Source: Chrysomallon squamiferum
Taxonomy: Eukaryota; Mollusca; Gastropoda; Neomphalida; Peltospiridae
Assembly (NCBI GenBank): GCA_012295275.1
Contig: CM022672.1
Coordinates: 25,096,430 to 25,160,429, forward strand
Direction of reading: 5' to 3'
Length of the DNA stretch: 64,000 nucleotides
The notes under the pieces were generated by a model. The model did no database searches. It had not been told where the DNA came from and was given only the letters and a program-made list of their open reading frames with translations. The position numbers and the translations under genes are program-made. The first letter of the stretch is position 1. Every line of letters begins with the position of its first letter. Shown here one piece after another: positions 12,701 to 24,467 of this stretch.

Positions 12701-15700
12701 TTTTAAATTTAAAAAAAACAAAAATTTAAAATTAAACTATGTTTCAGATATGCAAGCAAGTTGAATCGTGGCACAGTTATCATTGGAATCTCTGACAGCC
12801 CAGCTGATGGTAAGTGTTCATTCACACACATTAGGGAAAACATCTAAAGATTACTTTTTTGAGTTCTATAAATGCAGATAATGGAAAGTTTTTAGTCAAC
12901 AATCATCATAATAAAAACATAATAAAATACTCCTAATAAAAATCTAATAAAAATTCAATAAAATGCTAATAATTAAAACAAGTCAGGAGGTTTGAAGAGC
13001 ATGGAAAGGTTATAATCAGTTTGTGAGTTTTTCAAAAATCTTGAATTTAAAATTAAAATATTTTCAGTGGAACTAAGATTACATGGAATAGATGAAGTGT
13101 TGGTTGAACCATTGACGAAAGCTGTTGTTCGTCAGAAGTACATGGAAAGAACCTCAGTCCAGCTTAAACCAGGTACAAAACCTTTATTTCAGTTACAACT
13201 GGTGTTATAATAATTGTTCCTAAAACTGAAAGATTTGTAGTCCTGAAAACCCCATGTAAAGATTTTAAAGGTAATGTTATATTAAATCTGAAAGATTTAT
13301 AATGTTCTTTTTAATGGTACATAATGTTACAAACTGGAAGTTTAAATCTGATGATTTCAAGTAATTTGAAATTGATTATTTATCTTTAACAAATCTGCTG
13401 ATTTTTCTTGAAACTGTCTTAATGTATGAATCAGTTTTAATTTTGGTCAGCAATGACTGTAGATCTTTGTTTGACTGACACTGGGTTAGTCCTCTTTGAA
13501 AACCTTTTAGGTGATTTTCCACAGCAGGTATATTAACAGCTAAGCTGAGCATTTTCTGACTTATAGGAAGATCATATTGATATTTAGTTTGGGTTATTGG
13601 TAGTTCATGGTGATTGTAGTACATTCACCTACAGAACAGTGACTTTTACTAAAGTCTAGTTTGAATGGTGTTACCAATCTTTTGATTGCTTCTGAACTTG
13701 TGACAGCCCAAACTTCACAACTGGTCTTCAAAAACCATGGATAACACTTGCGCATGTGAAGGTGCATATAAATGGTCCTTTGTTGCTAATTAGAATAACC
13801 CATTCATATTTCAGCTATGTGTGTAGCTGCATATAACTCAAAAATTGTATTGTTAACTTTTCTTTATTTCCAGTATCTGAAGATTCTGAAATAATAGAAA
13901 ATCCTTCAACTCCAACTGTACCTGGCTCTAGCATTAGCAGTGACTCTAGCAACACCAGTCTCAGGTATCTTGTCAGTTATTTGTTTCTGTTATTCAAGCT
14001 GGGATTGAGCAATTCTGCTCAGGCAGCATCCATATAAATTTTTACATAACCCTCAAACTTACATACATAACTATGGATCCAACTAAATAAAACTGAAAAA
14101 CTGTAGTTTATTTTAAGAAGATGTATAAAAGAATCACTTATGAATTTCAGTTTCTTAAGGTAATATAATTTATGCTTTTTATCATTATTGTGCATAACAC
14201 AAATGTTAAATCTTATTGAATTTTAATTTTTTTAATTTTGGATAATAAAGATGGCAGTGGAAGGATTGATGAATAGATGTGTGTGTGTGTTGTATGCAAA
14301 TGTGTGCACACACTAATAATTCAATGATTATGGTAAGAACTTCTACACAAACTGAATGGGGAATGTGCAGTTGAAATGTTTTGTTAATTGTTGTAGTAGT
14401 CGATGTTCCACACCTTCTGATTGTAAAGGAACTTCAGCAGTCCAGCCTCCACCAGTTTCTGAGTCGGGGAATATCATAGTGCCGACCCTGCGGTCATTTG
14501 ACTTCCAGTCAATCAGTTTTCAACCCAGACCCCCACCTCAGAACATAGCAGCAGACCACACAACAAAGGAAAAAGTTAGGAGGTAAAAGCTTCTCTCTCA
14601 AGTTTTATAGCATGCTACTCTGAGGAATATAAATATTAAGATTTATATCACTAAACATTATTAATTACCTTATAAAGAACTGATAACAAATACAAATTTT
14701 CATTTGTGTTCGTACTGGAGGTGTTCTTGCTATTATTTTATTAGCTCTATGTGTCTTTGATCTATAGTAAATAAAAAAATAAAACATCCATTTTTATGTG
14801 AAACAGAATAATTCCACCTCGTATGTATATGACGTCTTGTCTAACATCATTTATGGTTTTGCTTTACTCAACAGATGATTCTTTTTAAAAAAAAAAAGAA
14901 AATATTTAAAACAATGTATTTAACTTCAGTGTTTTAATCTTTTCACAACTGCTATTCTAGAGAGAGAATTAAAGACAGCTGTGATCAGCTCAGAGTGTTA
15001 CTGCCATACATTCGTGGTCGAAAAACAGACATGGCATCCATTTTGGAAATGACTGTTGACTATCTGAAGATAATAAACTCTGCATTACCTCAGGATTTTC
15101 AGACTCAAGTAAGTAATTACAACTATGCAAAACTGTTAAAAAATATTTACCTGACTGAAAATTTATCTTCACTGGAAATGAAAAGTTATTATTGTAACAG
15201 CATAATTTACTATCTATAAAGATTAGATTTTGATTAACAACATTTGAAGTTATTTTTTTAATGTTTGAATTCCAGGTTATTAATATTCTTAGTAATGGGA
15301 CAAGAGATGCTGCAAGTCCCACCAGAATGAAAACTGAGAATTCTCGGTCGTCCACTAAACGGAGTACCCGTCGCTCAGCCCAGCCTCCCGAGTCCCCATC
15401 AGTGACCCGAGTCACATCAACAGTGGAAGCAGGGTACTAAATATCTAGTGTATAAAGTTGTAAAAAATAGTTCCATTTTGCAAAAAGATTTTAAAAAACA
15501 ACCAAAAAACTTGTGAGTTCTAAAAAAAAATTTTAACATCTATTTCAAATCTTTTAGCTATTTTAAGCAATGCCCAATGTAAATCAGTAACTCTCAGTCA
15601 TTTTCAGCAATGACCCAAGTCATCTTTCTCCTGGATATGAGGTTTTTGATGCACCCATTGGTTCAGGAAGAGCCACAAGGACGTCAACACCAGTTCCAGC

Positions 15701-17057
15701 TACAGCTACAACAACTACTGCTACCTTGCCAGTCACTGGTGTCAAAAGAGGTATTTTGTAGAACATACAATTTATTATTACATGGTACTGTCGCATATGG
15801 CAGTAACTGAAATCTTTGTCTTTAGGCTGTTGAGGACAAGTCTTACTGTTTTAACGGTTCTTTTTCAGATCATAAATTTTGATGGTATTTTCATCAGGTT
15901 GTATTTGTAGCAAATGCATTGCACTGTTATCAACTTATCAGTGGTATAACCTGTTTTAAAAAAAATGTGTAGATGGTTAAAATTCTGGTGTATGTTCATG
16001 GGTTTCTTCAAATTCAGATAGGGTTCTTTTTAACAGTATATTTATCATCATTAAAATTTATCCTCATATTCTTCTAATGCACACATTCTTGGTACAAAAA
16101 CAAATTTCTTCAGTGTTTACAAACCACCCAAGATCATTTTGTATAATTTCAAATCAGTCATTGCTAATAACTAAATAAAAAATTCAATATGATCACTTCA
16201 TACTTTTTAATTGCTCAGACATAACTGAAACTTATGAACTGAAACCAGCAAAACGCATTCATCTTTCAAATGAAATGACAGCACAGAAAGGCAATCAGGT
16301 ACCAGTGATGTACCTACCAGGTGATGTTGAAAGAACAGAAAATCCAGGTAGATTTTATTATTATTGTTAAATATAAAAAATATAAAAATGTGTTAAACAT
16401 TTATGGAATTTATCTGAATCACAATAGCCAGCTGTTAAATTATGGTTTAGATAATTCTTTTGTGTGTATATATGTGTTGTTTATTAGTTTAAATTTGAAA
16501 ATCAATTGAGCATTATATGTTGCTGAAAAAAAAAAAAAAAATCTGTAAAGATTCGTCAGTGCTACTGTTACGGATGATTAAAATTATTTATTAAGATGCT
16601 TACAATACATTTTTGTTTGTCAGAAGTTTCAAGAGAAGACAATCCATCACCTTTCCACCTTCAGCCCCTGCACCTGCCCCAGACCCACCTGTACACTGAT
16701 GACAACAACAACCGCCTATACTCGAGCAGTTTTCTCACCCCTGCAGATGCCTACCAGGTTGCAACTCATGCACAAATTCCATCCACCTCCACATCAAGAG
16801 TGACTGGACTTGACAGGGATGGCTATGGTCTGTACATGGACACTGGGTACTACCATTACTACACAGGCCAGACAAGTGTGAACACCAGTTATTCAACAGC
16901 TGGTCTGTCAGACTATGTTAATCCCAATGCCGTTCTGCCCATGGCTTACTCATCCAGGCTAGGATCAGCACACAAGTTTGACGACCATGAGAGATTTTCT
17001 GGATTAGGAACAACTGATGACATTTATAACTTCTCCTCAAAAAGAGGAACTACCTGA
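4516..17057 (+). CDS. SOHLH2: SOHLH2-like bHLH transcription factor, 11 exons, 631 aa
   Basis: Coding exons are 4516-4731, 11394-11617, 12748-12809, 13068-13172, 13874-13964, 14397-14582, 14961-15108, 15276-15433, 15608-15750, 16219-16347 and 16624-17057. All junctions are GT-AG, the phases agree throughout, and the total of 1896 nt ends in TGA. The bHLH is about residues 290-337: basic segment KEKVRRERIKD, a helix around CDQLRVLLPY, the loop RGRKTD, and a second helix ILEMTVDYLKII. This closely matches vertebrate SOHLH2, including the unusual basic region (Glu296 and Arg297 kept, no His at position 5). Residues 80-185 match the SOHLH2 N-terminal domain (LVVGD, then HGIDEVLVEPLT). The C-terminal third is Ser/Thr/Pro- and then Tyr-rich, with no recognised domain. 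The family controls germ-cell differentiation in vertebrates; the same role here is inference. Start chosen: the ATG at 4516 opens an exon ending in a clean GTGAGT donor. Confidence 0.9.
7111..7412 (-). mobile_element. tRNA-derived SINE, near full length
   Basis: Read on the minus strand, the right end resembles a tRNA-type pol III promoter: an A-box-like TAGCTAAATGGTAAGG (plus 7384-7399) and a B-box-like GGATCGATTCC (plus 7346-7356). The other end is the tail, starting AAGGAAGGAAATG on the plus strand. Diverged copies sharing the tail lie at 8446-8700 and 59518-59715. From memory this head and tail type is common in mollusc genomes; that was not checked. Confidence 0.65.
8446..8700 (-). mobile_element. 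diverged second copy of the same SINE
   Basis: It starts with the same tail motif (GAAGGAAGAAATGTTTAATT) and follows the element with many substitutions. The tRNA-like head is degraded or missing. It lies in intron 1 of the SOHLH2-like gene. Confidence 0.45.
9758..9935. repeat. two-copy tandem duplication, about 88 bp, each copy with a CACGTG E-box
   Basis: Two adjacent units share CTAGAATGTGA, then GGTTCACGTGCACAGCTCG, then GATGATTTGGTTAAT-like ends. Their E-boxes, CACGTG at 9789-9794 and 9877-9882, are 88 bp apart. CACGTG is a canonical bHLH site and this is the first intron of a bHLH gene. A regulatory role is inference. Confidence 0.7.
11394..13172 (+). other. SOHLH2: exons 2-4: SOHLH2 N-terminal receiver-like domain
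   Basis: These three exons give residues 73-203 of the SOHLH2-like protein. Conserved points against the vertebrate family are LVVGD (83-87), the IIGISDS strand in exon 3, and HGIDEVLVEPLT (173-184) in exon 4. The order of hydrophobic strand, Gly-Asp, hydrophobic strand and then G-x-D-x-x-L-x-x-P resembles a CheY-type receiver fold. However, the Lys normally before the final Pro is Glu181, and no phospho-acceptor Asp is evident, so any such domain should be inactive in phosphotransfer. Confidence 0.7.
14397..15108 (+). other. SOHLH2: exons 6-7: bHLH-encoding exons
   Basis: The basic region is split by an intron at Arg295: exon 6 ends KVR plus two bases of the next Arg, and exon 7 begins with the third base and then ERIKDSCDQL. 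Exon 6 has a tandem TAGTAG acceptor; using the second AG (exon start 14400) would drop one Ser and keep the frame. Exon 7 ends at a consensus GTAAGT donor. Confidence 0.8.
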
Positions 17058-18892
17058 TGATAAACTGTGAAGGAAAAAGATGGCATGGGAATTAAAAAAA
17101 AAAAAAAAAAAAATTCAGTTGCTCACTTGTTTGATTGTATTACAGGCTGTTACTGAGACAGGTAAAGTTGATTATCATTTAACATCAGTTCTTTGATTTT
17201 TTTGGTATACATCTGCAGATGGCTCTTTTTAGCATACCAAACAAAAAAATTTGTTACTTAAAGATAATCAGTTTATTGGGTAATCTGTTCTTGGTAATGT
17301 GCACAAAATTTGTACAGGCCTGTAGGAAAGTAATGCAACAATGTACTGTGATAATTTTCAAAATAAGGCTGGACCAGTTTGTTTTGTTTGTGATTGTTTT
17401 GGGTTTTTTTTGTTTACTTTGATACCTTTTTAAAAATTTCGTTTTTAAAATAGGTGATCATTAATACTCTTCTTTCCTTTTTTTGTAGCTTTGAAAATTA
17501 TTAAAATGTATTTTTCATTTTAGGTACATTTATATATTACTTGATGTTTTTATACATGTATTCAGTTTAAAACAAATGTATTGTTATGGTGTCACATTAT
17601 GAGAAAGCTAGCACTTTGGAAATTGATGTAGCATAATGATGAAAGTTCTTTTTTAATATGAAGAGATTTTGGATTAAGTAAATTTTCATTTTAATTTCAC
17701 TGCTTATTTCAGATAATATCAATCCTGTACACAACACATCATTTTTCTAAAGTATTTCGGAGAAAATAATTGAATTTTAAAATGAGAAACGCATGGAGCA
17801 ATGAAGAACTAATTTCATCCTGATTATGTGAGATTTTTAGTTGAAATACTGCTCAGAGAAAAGAACTTCTGAGGAATTGTAAATGATTCATAAAAAATGT
17901 TAAACCCATGTAAACATTTGGTTTTGTCTGATATCAGACTAAAATGTGATGCAAAGCTGGTTACGTTTTTCAGTGAGTAATGTTAGTGTCATTTTTCAAT
18001 TTTCTTTTTCTTTGGAGGCTGTTGTTCATCATCTGGTACATTTTTGAAAAGAAGATAATAGAAATGTAATTATTTTGTGTTTGAAAACATTTTATTTGGC
18101 ATTGTAACATCAGAAATATTACATGATGCTTTCAATTAGATGCCACCCTCAGAATATGTTTAGATTTGTTTAGATTTTTGAAATTTTGTTATGTTTGATG
18201 TCTTTAACTTATATGACAAAAGAAGTGCTCAGATTTGTTGGAAATTATTTCTTCAAGCTTTAGGTTGTCAATCACTTGATTAATATCACTTTTAGAACAC
18301 AAAATTTGTGAATCTCTCTTCTTTTTAATTTCTTCATGTGTAGTGATATTAGAAAAATTTACTTTTTTTTTTTTAATTGTTATTTTTATCTCTTCTTTTT
18401 TTTTTTTTTTTTAAAATCTTAATTTAAGAAATGTGCCAAGTCTACAAGTAACTGGTTGTTTTATATATGAAGAAAACATGCTAAAAAGGACATAGCATAA
18501 CATTTGTTTATTATGTTGAACACACTATATGAGTACATTGGGCAGAAGTACTATTCAGTGTGATGAATTCTTGTATACATAAATGAATGGTTTTGGTTGG
18601 AAATACTATTCTGTGTCTACTGTAGAAAAAAACTTTTTGGATAAACATAGTGTTTTGGTCATAAATATCATTCACTGTCAGTTTGGAATGAATAAGCAAT
18701 CTCTAAAATTGACACTAGCATATATAAAAAAAAAAAGTTCTATATTTATATTATACAGCACAACAAATTATAATGCCTGAGGAGAGTAGTTATTTTCATT
18801 ATCTTTTTTCAAAACTATTATTTTTGAAAATTATTAATTTGTAGTAGATGTTTTCTTTCTGTTTCTGATTTTTACTATCATTTTCTATTTGC

Positions 18893-18940
<48 letters not shown>

Positions 18941-20756
18941 CATTATTATTATTATTATTTTAACTGTTTTGTTTTTTTTATTGGAGGAAAAAAAAAAAAA
19001 AAAAACCCCACTTTTTTTTTAATATTACAGTTTTTAGAAAGCAGGTAAAGAAGTGGATACAGTTTTAGCCTGTTTTTCTTTAATATTACTTTATATTATT
19101 TCTTGGTTTATTTAGTTGTGAATCTGTTTAAGTGAGATTTAAACAGTAAAGGTGGTGAAAACAAGCTGTGGGCAGTTGGCTAGTTTTCAGAATCCAAATC
19201 CAAATTCATAAAACCTTGATAAGCTTAGCTGGTAGCTGAATTATTCTAATAGGGGAGGGGGCAAAAACAACAAAAACAAAACAAAAACAATCTTTAAAAT
19301 TTCTACACCAAAATAGATAGGACTACCAGTTGGCTGAAATGTTGGTGAAGAGCTAACTTAGAAAGACTTGATGAATTTCTTGTCTTTGGAGTGTTAAGAA
19401 AACTACTTGGTCTTTCAGAAGAAGAAAAAAATGCTGTGGCATTAATTATTTATTTGTAGATTGAGTTTTATAATTGTTGTTGATTACCTTTATTTTATTT
19501 TATTTTATTTTTTTTGAAATCATAAGAAATTGTAAAAAAAAATTAACAAAATTATTTTGGTAATTAAAAAATAATAAGCAAGCACAAACATTGTTGGTTT
19601 TTTTTTTTTTTTTTTGTTGTTTGTTGTATTGATCATTTTGTTTTTTAGGAGAGAATCTGTAGTGTGCTTTCCATAATGGTTATATGGAAGATATAGAAAA
19701 TGTACAGTAAACATGTTTGTCTCCACCTCCATCCCAAAAATCTGTATTGTAAAATAAGCAGTTCGCTGAATAATTCACCACATGTGGTGAATGGTTAAAC
19801 CAAACTGAATTCTCAGTTTATATGGGGAAAATATGTACAAATTTGTTTATTTTTTAAATTAATAATTAAAGCACACCTAGCAAAAATACACTGCCCACTC
19901 GATAGTTCTCCAAATAAAGACAGTCCTCTTCATTTGTTAATGTCAACCTTGGAGAACTGGTTGAAACTAAAACACTTACCATTTATAAAAAATAATTTTA
20001 ACCTTAGATATCCACTGCAAGATGACTACACTATTGAATAGTTAATTACTGTACATTTTGAAAACTTCTGGGATGTTTGTCCCTCTGAATTTCACGAATA
20101 ACATTTTCTGTTGCTTGTAATACTATACACATATTTACACTGCTTCATGTTTTGTATGGTTTACCTTTAGGTGTTGATGTTCTGTTGCCAGCAAGAACCA
20201 AACTGAAAGAAAAAAGTGACATTTAAATTCTGTGTACACATGGACAGTTAGGGTACTATAGTCAGTGAAGTTGTTACAGACAAATAACCAGTTTGTATTA
20301 TCATACAACTCTGAAAATTGTCACACTGATCCAAATATTAAGCCCTTCTTTCCCCCCGCCCATTTAGTATTTGTTTTCTTTCTTTTTCTAAAAACAACAA
20401 CAAAACAAAACAAAAAAACATTGTGCAAGCATTAACATAGTTTATTACAAAATTTACAATAAAGAATCTAACTTGGCTGCCCTAAGTGGTAATGTAACTG
20501 GTCCAACTTAAAGGATTAATGACTTTAAATTTTGATTGGGAATAATTTCTTTTACAAATAAAAACAAGACAGCTGTTGTAAATATAGTTGTAAATTAAGA
20601 TGAAATTAATTATCCAAGGTTAAGTAGGAGATCTGTGTAGTTAAATGAAGATGTGTTTCATGTTCAGTTGTATATTTAATTAATTTATTATTATAATTAT
20701 TATTGCCAATAGGAAGTGTTTTATTTTAAATCACCTTTTATTTCTTGTTTTTTCAG
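17058..20756 (+). other. 3' side of the SOHLH2-like gene, non-coding
   Basis: T-rich DNA with no long ORF, consistent with a long 3' UTR and flank. Possible poly(A) signals are ATTAAA near 17500 and AATAAA at 19913 and 20459; I cannot tell which is used. It contains (ATT)n at 18894-18960, poly-A and poly-T tracts, and no recognisable gene on either strand. Confidence 0.4.
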
Positions 20757-20890
20757 TTGAAGATTTGTTTACTATATCTGAAATTCCAAACAGCTCTTCT
20801 TCAGAACTCCAGCTACTGTCTACAGAGAAATTTGATTCGTCTAACCTAAACAAATATAAATATATAATTTTATTTTTACATCAGTTTTAA
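20757..20890 (+). CDS. possible alternative last exon
   Basis: A strong acceptor (TTGTTTTTTCAG) opens a frame, two bases into a codon, that reads VEDLFTISEIPNSSSSELQL and runs on to a TAA at 20888-20890. The phase (1 in) fits donors of the SOHLH2-like gene that end in phase 1, such as exons 9 and 10. It could be an alternative 3' exon, part of another gene, or chance. Confidence 0.22.
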
Positions 20891-21445
20891 GAACTAAATT
20901 CAGGCCTGGAAGTTAATGGCCTGGTCAGAGAAGAAAAAAAAAGGAAAATGTTTTCTTGACAGATTTTTAACTGATTTACATACAGAAAATAATTTATGGT
21001 TACGATTTATATTTTTTTAATAGCAACAATGGTTCATTTATATGCACCCATCCTTGATCAAGATTAGATAAACAATTCATGGACTACAGCCTTGAACAGG
21101 AAAATAGCCCAGTGAATACAATCCATGACACTTCTAATCATTAAACTGTAGTGTGTCCCACTGTCATCCTGAGAGCATGGGCAATGACTGCATTAAACTA
21201 ATGTTATAATTTAAAATATTTAGTTACTACTCCAGTAATTGTCATAATTTCATGTATCTAAAGCAACTACTGGTGTTTCTGTTTTATTTATAATAATAAT
21301 AATAGTAAACAGTATTAATAATAATGAGAAAAAGACAGACACAATCAGTTTTTATTTATAAAAGCCGCATACCTCTACATTATAACTGCGCACGTGTTGT
21401 GTGTTTACACACAAGTAGTATTAGAGTACGTTTTAGTACAGTTTG
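20891..21445. other. no gene seen
   Basis: AT-rich DNA without a supported ORF; a short (AAT)n lies near 21290. Confidence 0.4.
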
Positions 21446-21555
21446 TTACTGGTTAGGTGCATGTAACCTTGACAGACTTGTTGAGGCAGATGGTTTCTGT
21501 AAAGTTTGATTCACCACTGCAACATCGATTGGTTTGCTGGGGAAGCTTAGACATG
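21446..21555 (-). CDS. possible short terminal exon
   Basis: The minus strand has an acceptor (TTCTGACTGCAG), and then a frame in phase 1 reading CLSFPSKPIDVAVVNQTLQK and about 16 further polar residues to TAA at 21446. An alternative frame has a Cys-rich reading with CCSGESNF. Either could be the end of a membrane-protein gene. There is no partner exon, so support is weak. Confidence 0.2.
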
Positions 21556-21944
21556 CTGCAGTCAGAACAAACTGTTGTGAAATGTAAAATCGTTTTAGTT
21601 GTAGAAAACTAAACGACTGATGTTGATATCGACAAAAGAACAACACTCCCTTCTCGAAAATAATAAAAAGTATTCAAAGCGGAAATGGCGACCTACTTAA
21701 TGGTCACAGAAATAGCGAGGGATCTTTGATTTCAACCTCCCCATAACCAATTAAATACGCACTTAAAATTTTCATAAATAAATCATGCTGCCCTAATTAC
21801 AGTAGAGAATAATAATAATAATAATAATAATTCTAATAATAATAATAATAATAATCCACAGTACTGATTAAACTTAAAAACAAAAACAAAAAATTGCCTG
21901 ATAATCGCGTTTTATATCAAATTAGATATGGGTTGTGCGTGTAC

Positions 21945-22164
21945 CTTTAAGAAAACTACGCCAGATACTGACAGAAATGAAATCAGATAAATGTTTATCA
22001 TCTTTGTTGATATTATAATCTGTACTAACACTGTGACAATGTAGTTGGATCCTTTGTTTCGTTTTTTGCCGTGAAGCTGTGACAGTTTAATGTAGATCGG
22101 CTGTTCGTCCTTAATGCATGTTGAAAAACCTCCATCTGTTAATTTCGCCCATTCACTGCATCCC
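21945..22164 (-). CDS. candidate exon for a Cys/Trp module of mollusc-type surface proteins
   Basis: A strong poly-T acceptor (ending ATGTTTAG) is followed, in phase 2 in, by GCSEWAKLTDGGFSTCIKDE, then QPIYIKLSQLHG and a hydrophobic strand-rich stretch, up to a donor AAG|GTACAC in phase 0. The other two frames are closed. C-x2-W-x-x-LTDG-x-F-x-TCI followed by YIKL resembles the jelly-roll (F5/8-like) module preceding EGF repeats in many mollusc surface proteins; this is from memory. The remaining exons of its gene were not found, so it may be a stray or broken copy. Confidence 0.4.
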
Positions 22165-22352
22165 CTAAACATGTATAAAAAAAAAAAAAAAAAAAAAAGA
22201 ATCGTGTCCAACATTTTAAATTATTATTTTCATTTTTATTTATATTTATTTTTTTTTTTTTTTTTTTTAAGTGTGTTTGTACTTGTGTGTGTTTTGATGC
22301 GTTTTCAACATGCTTCAAATTATAATGTGTTGGCGATTAATGTTTAATCTAT

Positions 22353-22405
<53 letters not shown>

Positions 22406-22472
22406 TATCTGTGTCAGTGATACTTCACCAAAGGTTACTCGTGGCGTTTATAGCCACTGCTTCTTATATATA

Positions 22473-22926
22473 CTGCAGACCCTCGATTTTAAGGACTAAT
22501 AGGGGGAGCATAGGTGCGCAAATGCAAAAGTTTGCGAAATCGTGAATCTCAACATTAACCCTAAAATGTACCGAAGCATTCAACTTTAGTACACAAAACA
22601 TCTATATAATACAATAATATAAGAACAACAGAAAGACATAAAAACAGTGTAAACAAATGTCATACATTATAATTATGTGAAGAAAAATATAAATTCGGTT
22701 GAGTGGAGTTTTTAGGTCAGGATGGTTATGGGTGCAGTTGTAAAATTTACTCTTGCCTTGATGGGAAAAGGGTTGAAAGAGGTTTGCCGTGATCGTACAG
22801 TGGGACTTGAATACTTAATAGCATCTAGAAGTGGGAAATGGCGGTAAGTTCAAATTTTTTCATATCTGTTTTCCCCGATTTGGTCACAAATCCGGAAACG
22901 AGGTCCGTAAAATCAACGGTCAGCAG
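22473..22926. mobile_element. MITE with 26-bp imperfect terminal inverted repeats
   Basis: The left end 22473-22498 starts CTGCAGACCCTCGATTTTAA. The reverse complement of the right end 22901-22926 starts CTGCTGACCGTTGATTTTAC. By eye 20 of 26 positions agree. The 454-bp interior has no transposase frame. The termini resemble pogo/Tigger-type non-autonomous elements. No clean target-site duplication is visible. Confidence 0.65.
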
Positions 22927-23112
22927 TCTGTGCGTGTGTGCTTGCGCTGGTTTGTGTGTGTGTGTGTGTGTTTGTTCGTTCTTTGATTATAAGGCCTGTG
23001 GTCAACCAGTTCTTGAAATGAGGAGAAAAAAAAATATATATATATTCTGGGAAAAATAAGCAACAAATATAAAAGAGTTACAAATATCTAATCAGAGGTA
23101 AGCACATTTTAC

Positions 23113-23209
23113 CTTCGTTTTTTGAAACAAAGGATAAAAGAAACAAGCAGAACTCCTATCGCCAGACAAATTCCAATACCCACAACGATTCCTATCCACA
23201 GTTTAGATT
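23113..23209 (-). CDS. transmembrane exon of candidate membrane-protein gene B
   Basis: A consensus acceptor (ATTAATTTCAG) and donor (GAAG|GTAAAA) bound a 97-nt exon, phase 1 in and 2 out. It encodes ESKLW, then about 24 hydrophobic residues with Gly spacing (IGIVVGIGICLAIGVLLVSF), then CFKKRR as a stop-transfer signal. It follows the 23525-24467 exon in matching phase. No cytoplasmic exon downstream was identified; the 21945-22164 exon is phase-compatible but does not look cytoplasmic. Confidence 0.6.
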
Positions 23210-23255
23210 CTGAAATTAATAACAGAAGTAGTAATAATAGTAATAATAATAATAA

Positions 23256-23293
<38 letters not shown>

Positions 23294-23524
23294 AATATAA
23301 AATAAAAATTTGAATATACACACCAGCATAAGAAATTATAAATCTATATTTGTTGTTAATAATTATTTCTTGAAGTTCGCTTGTTTGATGTTAAAATTAA
23401 TAACTGGATAAAAATTATATACTGGTATAATAATGATATTGATATTGTAATAACAAATTTTTTACTAAATGAAAGCAGTATTAAATTAATTAATTTCGGT
23501 ATATATTGTATTCATAAGATGTAC

Positions 23525-24467
23525 CTGCATGATAATATTTTTCAGTCCAAGGTGAGGTATTGTCACTAATCAGTATAGAAAAATTTGATGTTCTTCCAGC
23601 GTCGGATACATTTTCTTCAAACGTGTCGCCACCACTGTTTAATGCGGTATGCTGGTGATAATCATACACGTAGGCATCGTCTGAAAACGTGCCCTTCTTG
23701 TCGCCATAGTTCAAATGTATTTTGGTTTTGCTGGGCTTAATTTTGGAGTTAGTGACAAACGATTCATCGATTAGATTTGTATTGTCCAAAACCTGGTTCA
23801 CTTCGCTGAGCTTATCGAGCTTTTTCTGTTTTTCGTCAACTATCTTCTTCCCAGTGTGTTTACCACTTTCTTTGTGGTGTGACCTCAACTTGTGATGGTC
23901 GACAGTGTTAACATCATGTACGTTATCACTTTTCTTTGAGGATTCTTTGGTGGACGATTTTAACAAAACAGCCTTGTTTGCCTCACGATGCGGCTGACTC
24001 TTGGCGTGGTCAATGTGTTTGTGATATTTGGCATGTTTGCTAATTGTCTTGTGAAGGTTCTTTTTCGATTCTACCATCAGCTCATGTTCATCTTTACTGT
24101 TGATTTTTTTAATTTTAGATTTTCCACCTAAACTTAACGAAGTTACAGGAACCGTTGCAAAAGTTTCTTTTTTTTCTTCTTCTTCTTTCTTTTCTATACT
24201 ACCGGTCTTATACTGATAATGTTTTGCCGTATCCAGTTTTTCAATTTCATCTTTGACCGATTTTAATTTTTCTAGCTCTTCTTGCGGTGTGCGACTTTCG
24301 CCAGTTTCGACGTCATCATATTGCGAAACATCATCAGTCAAAGGTGTCGTACTGAAAACCATATTCTGCTAATCGGTCGTCTGGAGGTGCTGGTTCATCG
24401 AGATCGAAAGCCGTGTTGTAAGAACGAATTGGGCCTCCATCAGACAGATCGCTGTCGCATTTTATAT
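23525..24467 (-). CDS. large charged ectodomain exon of gene B, with an apparent frameshift
   Basis: The exon runs from an acceptor (TTTATTTTTAG) to a donor (CATGCAG|GTACAT). From the 5' end, phase 1 reads IKCDSDLSDGGPIRSYNTAF, then an acidic, Pro-rich stretch, and stops at TGA about 130 nt in. From about 24350 another frame stays open for about 275 codons to the donor. That part is very rich in Lys, Glu, His and Ser (EELEKLKSVKDEIEKLD, HHKLRSHHKESGKH) and ends in phase 1, which fits the next exon. The first frame fits the signal-peptide exon and the second fits the TM exon, so one indel near 24340-24362 would unite them. No Cys-based domain is recognised. It would lie outside the cell if the signal and TM exons belong to the same gene. 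Confidence 0.55.

Noticed and set aside
13376-13624. An 82-aa minus-strand ORF
   Set aside because: It lies in an intron of the SOHLH2-like gene, has no splice context and shows no family signal.
22351-22545. An ORF starting with a Tyr run, and similar Ile/Tyr runs at 49503-49763 and 53665-54016
   Set aside because: (ATT)n microsatellite translations.
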